In this document: positions 46,291 to 53,984 of the stretch, one piece after another | How positions within the stretch are numbered: the stretch's first letter is position 1 | Layout: every line of letters starts with the position of its first letter | Translations under genes and position numbers: made by a program | NCBI GenBank assembly: GCA_903835685.1 | Contig: CAILNX010000054.1 | Span: forward strand, 164,618 to 228,617 | DNA from: an uncultured delta proteobacterium | Lineage (GTDB): Bacteria > Desulfobacterota > Desulfovibrionia > Desulfovibrionales > Desulfovibrionaceae | Length of the DNA stretch: 64,000 bases | Direction of reading: 5' to 3' | Notes under the pieces: generated by a model | The model's database searches: none | Told to the model about the DNA's origin: nothing | The model's input: the letters and a program-made list of their open reading frames with translations, nothing else

Positions 46291-46307
46291 TTGGTCATGT
46301 TCTTGCA
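46291..46307 (+). promoter_or_regulatory. Candidate sigma-54 promoter of the GAF-GGDEF gene
   Basis: TTGG at 46291-46294 and TTGCA at 46303-46307 place the invariant GG and GC exactly ten bases apart. The -24 half matches only TTGG, so this is a moderate candidate. It lies 43 bp before the gene at 46350. Confidence 0.4.
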
Positions 46308-46349
46308 GAATCTCCCTTCAGACAAGGATTTTGACGGGAGGGGAGCAAG

Positions 46350-47534
46350 ATGCTTGAGCGCCGCAACAGACCAAAGACCAGCGTGAACGCCGTATTAGGC
46401 GGGAGCCTTGGAGTCAAACCGCAAGGGGACATCTTCCAGATGTTCGACGAGGTGCGTCGGGAACGTGACAGCGTGACCCGGGAAAAGGAGCATATCGTCT
46501 TTTTGCATAAGATGCTCTCGGGCGCTTCCCGGTCCCTGGACGTGGAATCCATTCTGGCCCGGGCCGAGGACAACCTGAACCTGCTGTTCCCGGTGTCCGA
46601 GCTTCTGGCCGTCTTCTGGAGCCAGGACGCCTCGGGACCTGGCGAGGCCGATGTGTTCCTGCGCTCGGGTCTGGCCCCGGCGGACCGGGACTCCCGGGTC
46701 CAGTACCTCCTGGACGCGGCGGCCAAAGTCCAGGGCAGCCCTGTCGCCTCCTACCGGGTGAGCCCCATGGTTCAGCAGGAGGCCCGGCGGCCCCTGCGTT
46801 TTCAGCGGCATGACCAGCCCGGCCGCTCCCTGCTGGTGGCCCTCAAGGCCGGGCAGGGGACCTTCGGACTGTTGTCCGCCGTGATCCATGACCAGCCCGG
46901 CAAGGAACTCCTGACCACGGCCCGCACGGCCTTGCGTCAGATATCCGTGCCCCTGGCCAATGCCCTGCTTTTCCGCCAGGTCAAGGCCCAGGCGGATTTT
47001 GACGGCCTCACCCAACTCCACAACCGTCGGTCTTTTGACCTCCGCCTGGCCGAGGAAGTGCGCCGTCATCGCCGCACGGGCCAGCCTCTGTCCCTGCTCC
47101 TGCTCGACCTGGACCACTTCAAATCCATCAACGACACCCATGGGCACCAGGCCGGGGACCGGGTCCTTAAGGATACGGCCCAGGTTCTGCGTGACACCCT
47201 GCGAACCACGGATTTCGCGGCCCGGTACGGCGGCGAGGAGTTCGTGGCCATCCTGCCCGAGACCCGGGAGGAGGACGCCTGGAAGTTGGCTGAACGGCTG
47301 CGCACCCGCATCGCCAAGACCGAATTTTCCTTCGGGACCACAGTCATCCGGGGCACGGTGAGCATCGGGCTGACCTCCCTGGACCCGGGTGCGCCCGGCG
47401 ACGAGGCCGAACTTCTGCACCAGGCGGACGAGGCCCTGTACGAGGCCAAGCGGAGCGGCCGCAACAAGGTCTGCCTCTCCCTGAACACTGAGATCGAGGT
47501 CGCAAGCGAGGAGCAATCCCGGTTCGGAGCCTAA
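46350..47534 (+). CDS. GAF-GGDEF diguanylate cyclase
   Basis: A 394-residue soluble protein. Residues 28-55 are a coiled-coil segment, residues about 58-208 look like a GAF sensor (LDVESILARAEDNLNLLFPVSE), and residues about 215-380 are a GGDEF domain with the active motif GGEEF at 294-298, LDLDHFKSINDTHGHQAGD and an inhibitory-site RTTD at 285-288. There is no EAL domain, so it should make cyclic di-GMP with product feedback. It is divergent from the receiver-kinase-effector genes and may belong to the same circuit. Confidence 0.93.
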   Translation: MLERRNRPKTSVNAVLGGSLGVKPQGDIFQMFDEVRRERDSVTREKEHIVFLHKMLSGASRSLDVESILARAEDNLNLLFPVSELLAVFWSQDASGPGEADVFLRSGLAPADRDSRVQYLLDAAAKVQGSPVASYRVSPMVQQEARRPLRFQRHDQPGRSLLVALKAGQGTFGLLSAVIHDQPGKELLTTARTALRQISVPLANALLFRQVKAQADFDGLTQLHNRRSFDLRLAEEVRRHRRTGQPLSLLLLDLDHFKSINDTHGHQAGDRVLKDTAQVLRDTLRTTDFAARYGGEEFVAILPETREEDAWKLAERLRTRIAKTEFSFGTTVIRGTVSIGLTSLDPGAPGDEAELLHQADEALYEAKRSGRNKVCLSLNTEIEVASEEQSRFGA

Positions 47535-47553
47535 GTCGGACCACCCTCCCGGC

Positions 47554-47573
47554 GGCCTGCCGCAGGCCATTTT
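47554..47573 (+). terminator. Short terminator after the GGDEF gene
   Basis: GGCCTG (47554-47559) pairs with CAGGCC (47563-47568), three-base loop, then ATTTT. It lies 20 bases past the stop. Confidence 0.6.
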
Positions 47574-47579
47574 CCTGGT

Positions 47580-47608
47580 TTGAGTATCCCGAAAAAATGA
47601 TCTATAGG
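47580..47608 (+). promoter_or_regulatory. Probable sigma-70 promoter of argJ
   Basis: TTGAGT (47580-47585) and TATAGG (47603-47608) are 17 bases apart with an A-rich spacer. The start site would be near 47615, about 80 bases before the argJ ATG. Confidence 0.6.
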
Positions 47609-47696
47609 GACTCCTCGCTTGGCTCGCAAGAGCCAGGCTGACCCTGGAAACGGACAGGAATACCCCGGTCCGGTTTTCGGCGTTCGAGGAGGAAGC

Positions 47697-48917
47697 ATGT
47701 TTCCAGTCCCCAAAGGATACCGTTTCGGTGCGGCCGCCGCAGGCTTCAAGCGCGAGGATCGGCTGGATCTGGGTCTGATCTTGAGCGATCGCCCGGCCGT
47801 GGCCGCAGGCGTGTTCACCACCAATACATTCCAGGCCGCGCCCGTGGTCCAATGCCGGGAGACCCTGGCTCTGGGCAAGCCCTGCCGCGCCTTTCTGGTC
47901 AATTCCGGCCAGGCCAACGCCTGCACTGGGGACGAAGGCCTGGTGAACTGCCGGGTGACCCTTGATCTGGTGGCCCAGGCGGCTCAGGTGGGCATGGACG
48001 AGATCCTGCCCGCCTCCACCGGGGTGATCGGGACCCAACTGCGCATGAATCGCTGGAAAAAGGCCATGCCCAGCCTGGCCGAGAGCCTGGGCAAGATCGG
48101 CCCCATGGACGTGGCCCGGGCCATCATGACCACGGACACCTTTCCCAAGGTGGCCTGGGGACGGGTGGAGACCGGCGACGATTCCAGCATCCAGTCCTGC
48201 CAGGACAGCCAGTGCGGGGAGGTGCGCCTACTGGGCATGGCCAAGGGCGCGGGCATGATCAGCCCGAACATGGCCACCATGCTCGGTTTCGTCATCTGCG
48301 ACGCCGAGGTGGACCCCCAGTGGTGGCAGGCTGCCCTGGCCGAGTGCGTGGGCCAGACCTTTAATCGCATCACTGTGGACGGAGACACCAGCACCAACGA
48401 CTGCGTCCTGGCCATGGCCAACGGGGCCTCGGGCGTGAGCATCGAGAGCGAGGGCGCGCGGGAGGCCCTGCGCGAGGCGCTCATGGGCGTCTGCCGGGAC
48501 CTGGCCTACATGATTGTCCAGGACGCCGAGGGCGGGACAAAGGTGGTGCGCATCACCGTGAGCGGGGCCAAGGACCAGGGCCAGGCCGAGATGGCCGCCC
48601 GGGCCGTGGGCAACTCCCCCCTGGTCAAGACCGCGCTTTTTGGTCAGGACGCCAACTGGGGCCGCATCGTGGCTGCGGTGGGCCGCAGCGGGGCTGATTT
48701 CACGGCCGACGACCTGGTGCTCCAGATCGGGCAGATCACGGTGTTCAAGGACGGATGCCCGGTGGCCGGGGATCTGGACGGCATGCTGGCCCCGGTGATG
48801 AAGCGCCAGGACATCGACATCTTCGTGTCCCTGGGAAAGGGTCCAGGCGAATATACCCTCCTGGCCTCGGACCTGACCGTGGAATATGTCCGCATCAACG
48901 CGGATTACCGGAGTTAA
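47697..48917 (+). CDS. argJ: Glutamate N-acetyltransferase / amino-acid N-acetyltransferase
   Basis: Recycles or makes the acetyl group of N-acetylornithine in arginine synthesis. The 406-residue product has AAGFKREDRLDLGLI, FTTNTFQAAPVVQC, NSGQANACTGDEG, and the autocleavage region KGAGMISPNMATMLGF, where cleavage before the second Thr-containing motif (NMATML) yields the alpha and beta chains. VDGDTSTNDC and KTALFGQDANWGRI follow. GAGGAGG precedes the ATG. Whether it is mono- or bifunctional depends on an argA elsewhere. Confidence 0.97.
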   Translation: MFPVPKGYRFGAAAAGFKREDRLDLGLILSDRPAVAAGVFTTNTFQAAPVVQCRETLALGKPCRAFLVNSGQANACTGDEGLVNCRVTLDLVAQAAQVGMDEILPASTGVIGTQLRMNRWKKAMPSLAESLGKIGPMDVARAIMTTDTFPKVAWGRVETGDDSSIQSCQDSQCGEVRLLGMAKGAGMISPNMATMLGFVICDAEVDPQWWQAALAECVGQTFNRITVDGDTSTNDCVLAMANGASGVSIESEGAREALREALMGVCRDLAYMIVQDAEGGTKVVRITVSGAKDQGQAEMAARAVGNSPLVKTALFGQDANWGRIVAAVGRSGADFTADDLVLQIGQITVFKDGCPVAGDLDGMLAPVMKRQDIDIFVSLGKGPGEYTLLASDLTVEYVRINADYRS

Positions 48918-48928
48918 GGCCCGACAGA

Positions 48929-49540
48929 ATGATGAAGAATTTGCAGGGCCGGGACCGGCTCACCCGGCTGGTGGATTTCCTCTTCGAGGTGGGGATGCTG
49001 AAGAAAACCCCCCGCACCGGCTACCAGTTCTTGGGCACCGGCAAGGAAAACGTGGCCGAGCACTCCTTTCGCACGGCCATCATCGGCTTTGTCCTGGCGG
49101 ACATGGCCGGGGCCGACCCCAGCCAGACCGCGCTCATGGGCCTGTTTCACGACCTGCACGAGGCCCGGGTGGGCGATTTCAACTATGTGAACAAAATTTA
49201 TAATACGGCCGACCCGGAACTGGCCCTGGAGCACGCCCTGACCGGCACGGGCCTGGCCGAGCGCATCCTGCCCCTGGTGGAGCAGTTGGAGGCCTCGGAG
49301 ACCTTGGAAGCCCGCCTGGCCCAGGATGCGGACCAGCTCGACCTGATTCTGAACTTGAAGGAGCAGCTCGACCTGGGCAATGCTCAGGCCGGGAAATGGC
49401 TGGACGCCTCGGTCAAAAGGCTGCGCACCCCTCAGGGGCAGTCCCTGGCCGAGAAAATTCTGACCACGGATCACTCGGACTGGTGGTTCGTGGGGCCTGA
49501 CTCCGCCTGGTGGGAACGCAAGAACGGTGGAGACGAGTGA
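48929..49540 (+). CDS. HD-domain 5'-deoxynucleotidase, YfbR/HDDC2-like
   Basis: A 203-residue metal-dependent HD protein. Ligands are visible in KENVAEHSFRTAIIGFVLADM (His), GLFHDLHEARVGD (HD pair) and AQDADQLDLILNLKEQL (Asp). The layout is that of YfbR/HDDC2, which dephosphorylate deoxyribonucleoside 5'-monophosphates. Two ATG codons in tandem at 48929 and 48932 are both usable. It starts 11 bases after argJ and probably shares its transcript. Confidence 0.88.
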   Translation: MMKNLQGRDRLTRLVDFLFEVGMLKKTPRTGYQFLGTGKENVAEHSFRTAIIGFVLADMAGADPSQTALMGLFHDLHEARVGDFNYVNKIYNTADPELALEHALTGTGLAERILPLVEQLEASETLEARLAQDADQLDLILNLKEQLDLGNAQAGKWLDASVKRLRTPQGQSLAEKILTTDHSDWWFVGPDSAWWERKNGGDE

Positions 49541-49676
49541 GCCCGAGGGACCAGGGGAGAATCCCCTTGCGCAGGGTCCGAGCCCTGTGCTAAGTGCGGC
49601 AGTCGGCGTCCTGCCTGGGATGCGGGCTTGAGCAGCCAAACAGACGTTTGAAACAATGGTCAGAAGAAGGGGGATC

Positions 49677-50483
49677 ATGTCCCAAGAGCATTCCTCCCTC
49701 ACCGCGCCCGTGGCGGCGGTGGGCCGCGCCTCCCTTTCCGTGGTCAACGAGATGGGAGCCATGGCCCTTTTCTTTTTGGACGGCCTGCGTCTGGTCTTCT
49801 CCTCCTGGAGCCAGTTCCCCAAGATGGTCCGGCAGATTTTCTTCATCGGGGTCAAGTCCGTTTCGGTCATCACCCTGATCGCCGTGTTCACGGGCATGGT
49901 CATCGGACTCCAGACCTATTACGCCTTGGCCAAATTCGGGTCCGAGGGCTTTCTGGGCGCGGCCGTGGCCCTGTCCCTGGTTCGCGAACTGGGGCCGGTG
50001 CTCACGGCCATCATGCTCACGGGCCGGGCCGGGTCCTCCATGACCGCCGAGATCGGGGTCATGCGCATCACCGAGCAGATCGACGCCCTGGACGTCATGG
50101 CCATCAATCCCATGAGCTTTCTCATCAGCCCTAAGCTGGCCGCCTCCATCATCTCCTTCCCGCTGCTCACCGCCTGGTTCGATCTGGTGGGCATCGGCGG
50201 CGGATACCTGACCGGGGTCATGCTCATGGGGGGAAACGCCGGGGTCTATACCTCCCGGGTGGAAAGCGCCCTGGGCTGGACCGACATTTCCGGCGGATTC
50301 ACCAAGTCCCTGGTCTTTGGGGTGGTGGTCTGCACCGTGTGCTGCTACAAGGGATATTTTACCCATCTGCGCAAGGACGGGGTGGGTCCCGAGGGTGTGA
50401 GCAGCTCCACCACTTCGGCCGTGGTCATGTCCTGTGTTCTGGTGCTCATGGCCGACTACCTGTTGACCTCCATCCTGTTCTAG
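49677..50483 (+). CDS. mlaE: Phospholipid transport permease MlaE
   Basis: The permease of the Mla system, which removes misplaced phospholipids from the outer membrane. The 268-residue product has an amphipathic start and five or so membrane segments (ITLIAVFTGMVIGLQTYYAL, VRELGPVLTAIMLTGRAGSS, AASIISFPLLTAWFDLVGIG, SLVFGVVVCTVCCYKGY, VMSCVLVLMADYLLTSI). The RELGPVLTAIMLTGRAG and EIGVMRITEQIDAL motifs are diagnostic. AAGGGGG precedes the ATG at 49677. It begins the gene run E-F-D-C-A. Confidence 0.96.
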   Translation: MSQEHSSLTAPVAAVGRASLSVVNEMGAMALFFLDGLRLVFSSWSQFPKMVRQIFFIGVKSVSVITLIAVFTGMVIGLQTYYALAKFGSEGFLGAAVALSLVRELGPVLTAIMLTGRAGSSMTAEIGVMRITEQIDALDVMAINPMSFLISPKLAASIISFPLLTAWFDLVGIGGGYLTGVMLMGGNAGVYTSRVESALGWTDISGGFTKSLVFGVVVCTVCCYKGYFTHLRKDGVGPEGVSSSTTSAVVMSCVLVLMADYLLTSILF

Positions 50484-50495
50484 TGAGTGAAGTGA

Positions 50496-51338
50496 ATGGC
50501 TGCTGAACTCAAGGCCGCGCCTGACATTCGCCTGGAAGACCTGACCGTGGGCTACGGAGACGTGGCCGTGGTCCGGGACATCAACGTCACCTTGCCCGGG
50601 GGCAAGATTTCCCTCATCCTGGGCGGGTCCGGATGCGGGAAATCCACCCTGCTCAAACATATCCTGCGCCTGCATCCGCCCATCGCCGGCCGCATGTACA
50701 TCGGCGACCACGACATCTGCGGCCTGTCCAAGGCCGATTTCCGCTGCATCAAGCAGGGGCTTGGGGTGCTCTTTCAGGACGGGGCGCTTTTGGGCTCCCT
50801 GACCCTGGGGGACAATGTGGCCCTGCCCTTACGCGAACACACCCGCCTGGACGAGGCGGCCATCGCCCGCATCGTGCGCTCCAAGCTGAGTCTGGTGGGG
50901 CTTGAGGACTTCATGGCCTATTACCCCAACCAGCTCTCCGGCGGGATGCGCAAGCGGGGCGGGCTGGCCCGGGCCATGGTCATGGACCCGGCCATCCTTT
51001 TTTGCGACGAGCCCACCTCCGGCCTGGACCCCATCAATTCCGCGGAGCTGGACCAGTTGCTCCTGGACCACCAGGCCCTGTTCAACATGACCATCGTGGT
51101 GGTCAGCCATGACCTGCAAAGCACCTGGGCCATCGCCGATTATGTGGTGGTGCTGGGCGATGGGCGGGTCCTGTTCCAGGGGGACGTGGACGCCTTGCGG
51201 GCCACCACGGACCCCTACCTGCGCCGGTTTCTGGACCGCAAGGCCCAGGGCGGAGCGGTGGAGCGCCTGGAAGATGAACTGGACCGTTCGCTGATGAAGG
51301 AAGACTGCTCGAAGTATTGGACCTCGTTGAGGAAATGA
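50496..51338 (+). CDS. mlaF: Phospholipid transport ATPase MlaF
   Basis: ABC ATPase that drives MlaE. The 280-residue product has Walker A GGSGCGKSTLL, Q loop GVLFQDGALLGSLT, signature LSGGMRKRGGLARA, Walker B ILFCDEPTSGLDP and the switch His in VVSHDLQ. The DGALLGSLTLGDNVALPL segment is typical of MlaF/Ttg2A. The 12-bp spacing from mlaE fits an operon. Confidence 0.96.
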   Translation: MAAELKAAPDIRLEDLTVGYGDVAVVRDINVTLPGGKISLILGGSGCGKSTLLKHILRLHPPIAGRMYIGDHDICGLSKADFRCIKQGLGVLFQDGALLGSLTLGDNVALPLREHTRLDEAAIARIVRSKLSLVGLEDFMAYYPNQLSGGMRKRGGLARAMVMDPAILFCDEPTSGLDPINSAELDQLLLDHQALFNMTIVVVSHDLQSTWAIADYVVVLGDGRVLFQGDVDALRATTDPYLRRFLDRKAQGGAVERLEDELDRSLMKEDCSKYWTSLRK

Positions 51339-51393
51339 TTTCCGGGACGGATGAGGGGTTGATTCGGATCACAGATAAGGATAGGGGACACCC

Positions 51394-51840
51394 ATGACCA
51401 AATACGCCAAGGAAACCCTGGTGGGGCTTTTTGTCCTGGCCGGGTTGGCCTGTGTGGCCTACATGAGCATACAGTTGGGGAACCTGCGCGTGTTCTCCAA
51501 GGAATACTACCCGGTGCAGGCCAAGTTCGGGGATGTGACCGGCCTGAAAGTCAATGCCCCGGTGCAGATGCTGGGCGTGGACATCGGGTTCGTGGACAAG
51601 ATCATCCTGGACCCGGAAAACGACCTGGCCGTGGTCCAACTCATGGTCAAGCGCTCGGTGAAGCTGTTTGACGACTCCATTGCCTCGGTGAAGACCAGCG
51701 GCCTCATCGGCGACAAATACCTGAAGATCGCGCCAGGCGGGGTCGGCGACGAAATCAAGCCTGGCGGGGCTATTATAAAAACGGAGTCCTCCATTGACTT
51801 GGAGAACCTCATCAGTAAATATGTGTTCGGAAAGGTCTAA
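51394..51840 (+). CDS. mlaD: Outer-membrane lipid asymmetry protein MlaD (MCE domain)
   Basis: A 148-residue membrane-anchored periplasmic protein with one N-terminal segment (LVGLFVLAGLACVAYMSIQLG) and a single MCE domain: AKFGDVTGLKVNAPVQMLGVDIGFVDKI, then VKTSGLIGDKYLKIAPGG. MCE proteins form hexameric lipid channels. It is shorter than E. coli MlaD (about 183 aa) and ends soon after the domain. It is the third gene of the operon. Confidence 0.95.
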   Translation: MTKYAKETLVGLFVLAGLACVAYMSIQLGNLRVFSKEYYPVQAKFGDVTGLKVNAPVQMLGVDIGFVDKIILDPENDLAVVQLMVKRSVKLFDDSIASVKTSGLIGDKYLKIAPGGVGDEIKPGGAIIKTESSIDLENLISKYVFGKV

Positions 51841-51875
51841 CCTTGTTTAACATCAAACGGACTGGACAGATCGCC

Positions 51876-52523
51876 ATGAAAAGAGTGCTTGCCTCCTGCC
51901 TGTTCCTGACCCTTTGCTTTGTCCTGGCCGGGCCGGTCAAGGCGGAAACCGCGCGGGAGCGCTTGGAGAGCGGGATCGTCAATATCCAGACCGTCCTCTC
52001 CGACCCCAAGTATAAAAATGTCCGTCCCAAGTCCGAGGAAATGAAGGACAAGTTCCGCAACACCATCCATACTTTCTTCGATTTCCGCGAATTGTCCCGC
52101 TGGGCTTTGGGCAAGCCCTGGAACAGGTTCTCCCCGGATGAGCGGGAAAAATTCGTGAAGCTGTTCACGGACCTGCTGGAGAACACCTACCTGGAAAAGA
52201 TCTTGAGCTACGATGACGAAATGAAGGTCGAATACGACAAGGAAATCGTCCAGAAAGACAATTACGTGCAGATTGACACCCGGCTCATGAGCCGTAATGG
52301 GCCGATACCCATCTCCTACAGCTTGAAAAGAGCGGACAACGGGCAATGGATGGTCTATGACGTCAATGCCGAGGGTGTGAGCCTGGTGAAGAACTACCGG
52401 ACCCAGTTCGGGGAAATCCTGGATGTGAGCACCCCGGAGAAGTTCGAAACCACCAAGGTTGAGATGTTCAAGCGCTTGGAGCAGAAGATCAAGGACGTCC
52501 GGGAGCACAAGAAGACGGACTAG
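51876..52523 (+). CDS. mlaC: Periplasmic phospholipid-binding protein MlaC
   Basis: The soluble carrier between MlaA and MlaFED. With the ATG at 51876 the 215-residue product starts with a classical signal peptide (MKRVLASCLFLTLCFVLAG, cleavage after VKA). An upstream TTG at 51843, right after mlaD, is possible and would add 11 residues but gives a poorer signal. The MlaC/Ttg2D core is seen in FFDFRELSRWALGKPWNRF, FTDLLENTYLEKI and YDVNAEGVSLVKNYRTQF. The ligand is inferred from the family. Confidence 0.93.
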   Translation: MKRVLASCLFLTLCFVLAGPVKAETARERLESGIVNIQTVLSDPKYKNVRPKSEEMKDKFRNTIHTFFDFRELSRWALGKPWNRFSPDEREKFVKLFTDLLENTYLEKILSYDDEMKVEYDKEIVQKDNYVQIDTRLMSRNGPIPISYSLKRADNGQWMVYDVNAEGVSLVKNYRTQFGEILDVSTPEKFETTKVEMFKRLEQKIKDVREHKKTD

Positions 52524-52582
52524 TGCTTGCCCGACCTCAAACGAGTTTATTGGGATAACCCTTATCACTGGTGGCGGATCGC

Positions 52583-53389
52583 ATGAATATCCTCGGACGA
52601 ATCGGCAAAGGCGGGGCGGTGTCCGCCCTGGTGCTGGCCCTGGCCATCGGGCTTATGGCCATCTCCTGGACAAAGGCCCAGGCCCAGACGGCTCAGACCC
52701 AGACCTCGACCAAGGCTGGGGATGAATTCAATGGGGACGACGAGTTTTTGAAGAGCACCAAGACCGACGAGGCGGCCAAAATCTCTGATCCTCTCGAGCC
52801 CTGGAACCGCTTCTGGTATGAGTTCAACGACAAGCTGTACTTCTATGTCATGAAGCCCGTGGCCAAGGGCTACAAGAAGATCCTGCCCGAGCGGCCCCGG
52901 GAATGGGTGCAGAATTTCTTCCACAACCTCATGTTCCCGGTTCGTTTCGTGAACTGCATGTTCCAGGGCAAGCTCTTTGAGGCCGGAACAGAGGTCTCCC
53001 GGTTCATCGCCAACACGGCTTTCGGTTTTGGCGGCCTTTCCCGTTTCGCTTACGACTTAAAGCCGGTACAGCCCATGGGCTCCACCGAAGAGGACCTGGG
53101 CCAGACCCTGGGGGCCTGGGGCATGGGCAACGGCATCTACCTGGTCTGGCCCTTTCTTGGTCCCTCCACGGCCAGGGACACTGTGGGAACGGTCGGGGAC
53201 CTCTTTCTGGACCCCATCTCCTACCTGAACCCCTGGTATTATTCCGTGGGGGCCAAGTCCTATGACCGGATCAACGACACCTCCTTCCGCATCGGCGAGT
53301 ACGAGACCTTGAAGGACGGCTCCCTGGAGCCGTATGTGGCCATGCGTGACGCCTATGTGCGTTTCAGGGTGAAAGCCGTCAAGGAATAG
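52583..53389 (+). CDS. mlaA: MlaA/VacJ-like protein without a lipobox
   Basis: Outer-membrane component of the Mla system. The 268-residue product has DPLEPWNRFWYEFNDKLYFYVMKPVAKGYK, VRFVNCMFQGKL, FGFGGLSRFA, DLGQTLGAWGMGNGIYLVWPFLGPSTARDT and FLDPISYL, all MlaA signatures. E. coli MlaA is a lipoprotein; this one has an N-terminal signal ending TKAQAQ with no cysteine there, so it should be released by signal peptidase I. A GTG at 52571 is an alternative start. It ends the mla run, two bases before the phosphodiesterase gene. Confidence 0.93.
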   Translation: MNILGRIGKGGAVSALVLALAIGLMAISWTKAQAQTAQTQTSTKAGDEFNGDDEFLKSTKTDEAAKISDPLEPWNRFWYEFNDKLYFYVMKPVAKGYKKILPERPREWVQNFFHNLMFPVRFVNCMFQGKLFEAGTEVSRFIANTAFGFGGLSRFAYDLKPVQPMGSTEEDLGQTLGAWGMGNGIYLVWPFLGPSTARDTVGTVGDLFLDPISYLNPWYYSVGAKSYDRINDTSFRIGEYETLKDGSLEPYVAMRDAYVRFRVKAVKE

Positions 53390-53391
53390 CC

Positions 53392-53874
53392 TTGCGTCTC
53401 GCGGTCATTTCCGACACGCACCTGCGTCGGCCGACGCCCTGGTTTGAGCACATCTACCAGGCGCATCTGGCCGACGCAGACGTTTTGTTGCACTGCGGAG
53501 ACGCCACCGGGTACCCGGTCTGGGAGTTCCTGCAAACCGCCCATCCGGCCTTTTATGCCGTTGCTGGAAATTCCGACGAATACGATCTTACGGCCGAACT
53601 CAAGCCCTGGCTGGCCTTGGACCTGGAAGGCCTGCGCATTGGCCTGGTGCACGGCTGGGGGGACCGTCCGGGCACGCCCCGCCGGGTGGCCGAGGCCTTT
53701 GCCGGGTACGATCTGGTCTGCTACGGGCACACCCATCGCCGGGATTTCTCCAACACCTACGGTATCCTCCAGCTCAACCCCGGTTCCCTGACCCCGGGCG
53801 CGGGTTCCCTGGCCATCCTCACCCTGGAGCGGGGCCAGGCCCCTTCCTGCCGATTCGTGGACGTCTCGGAATAA
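53392..53874 (+). CDS. YfcE-like metallophosphodiesterase
   Basis: A 160-residue calcineurin-like phosphoesterase starting from a TTG with AAGGAA six bases upstream. Metal ligands are seen in LAVISDTHLRRPT (Asp, His), LLHCGDATGY (Asp), VAGNSDEYDL (Asn), LVHGWGD (His) and YGHTHRRDF (two His), so the dinuclear centre is complete. The family hydrolyses phosphodiesters in vitro, but the physiological substrate is unknown. It is the last gene of the mla transcript. Confidence 0.9.
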   Translation: MRLAVISDTHLRRPTPWFEHIYQAHLADADVLLHCGDATGYPVWEFLQTAHPAFYAVAGNSDEYDLTAELKPWLALDLEGLRIGLVHGWGDRPGTPRRVAEAFAGYDLVCYGHTHRRDFSNTYGILQLNPGSLTPGAGSLAILTLERGQAPSCRFVDVSE

Positions 53875-53895
53875 AAATCAGAAATTTTTTCCCCC

Positions 53896-53911
53896 TTTGA
53901 CTTAGATCAAA
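53896..53911 (+). promoter_or_regulatory. FNR/HcpR-type operator upstream of hcp
   Basis: TTTGACTTAGATCAAA, a CRP/FNR-family palindrome with half-sites TTGAC and ATCAA around four bases. Known HcpR (Crp/FNR family) sites sit upstream of hcp in Desulfovibrio. A weak -10 (TGTAGC at 53932-53937) would put the centre near -41, the class II activator position. Confidence 0.72.
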
Positions 53912-53984
53912 CATCCCCTCCCTCCTCCGGGTGTAGCACAGACCTACCAACGGCGCTCACCCCTGCAACAAAGGAGATACGAAG

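Noticed and set aside
46395..48038. A 547-codon minus-strand open frame
   Set aside because: Covers the GGDEF gene and the argJ start on the opposite strand; no motif of its own.
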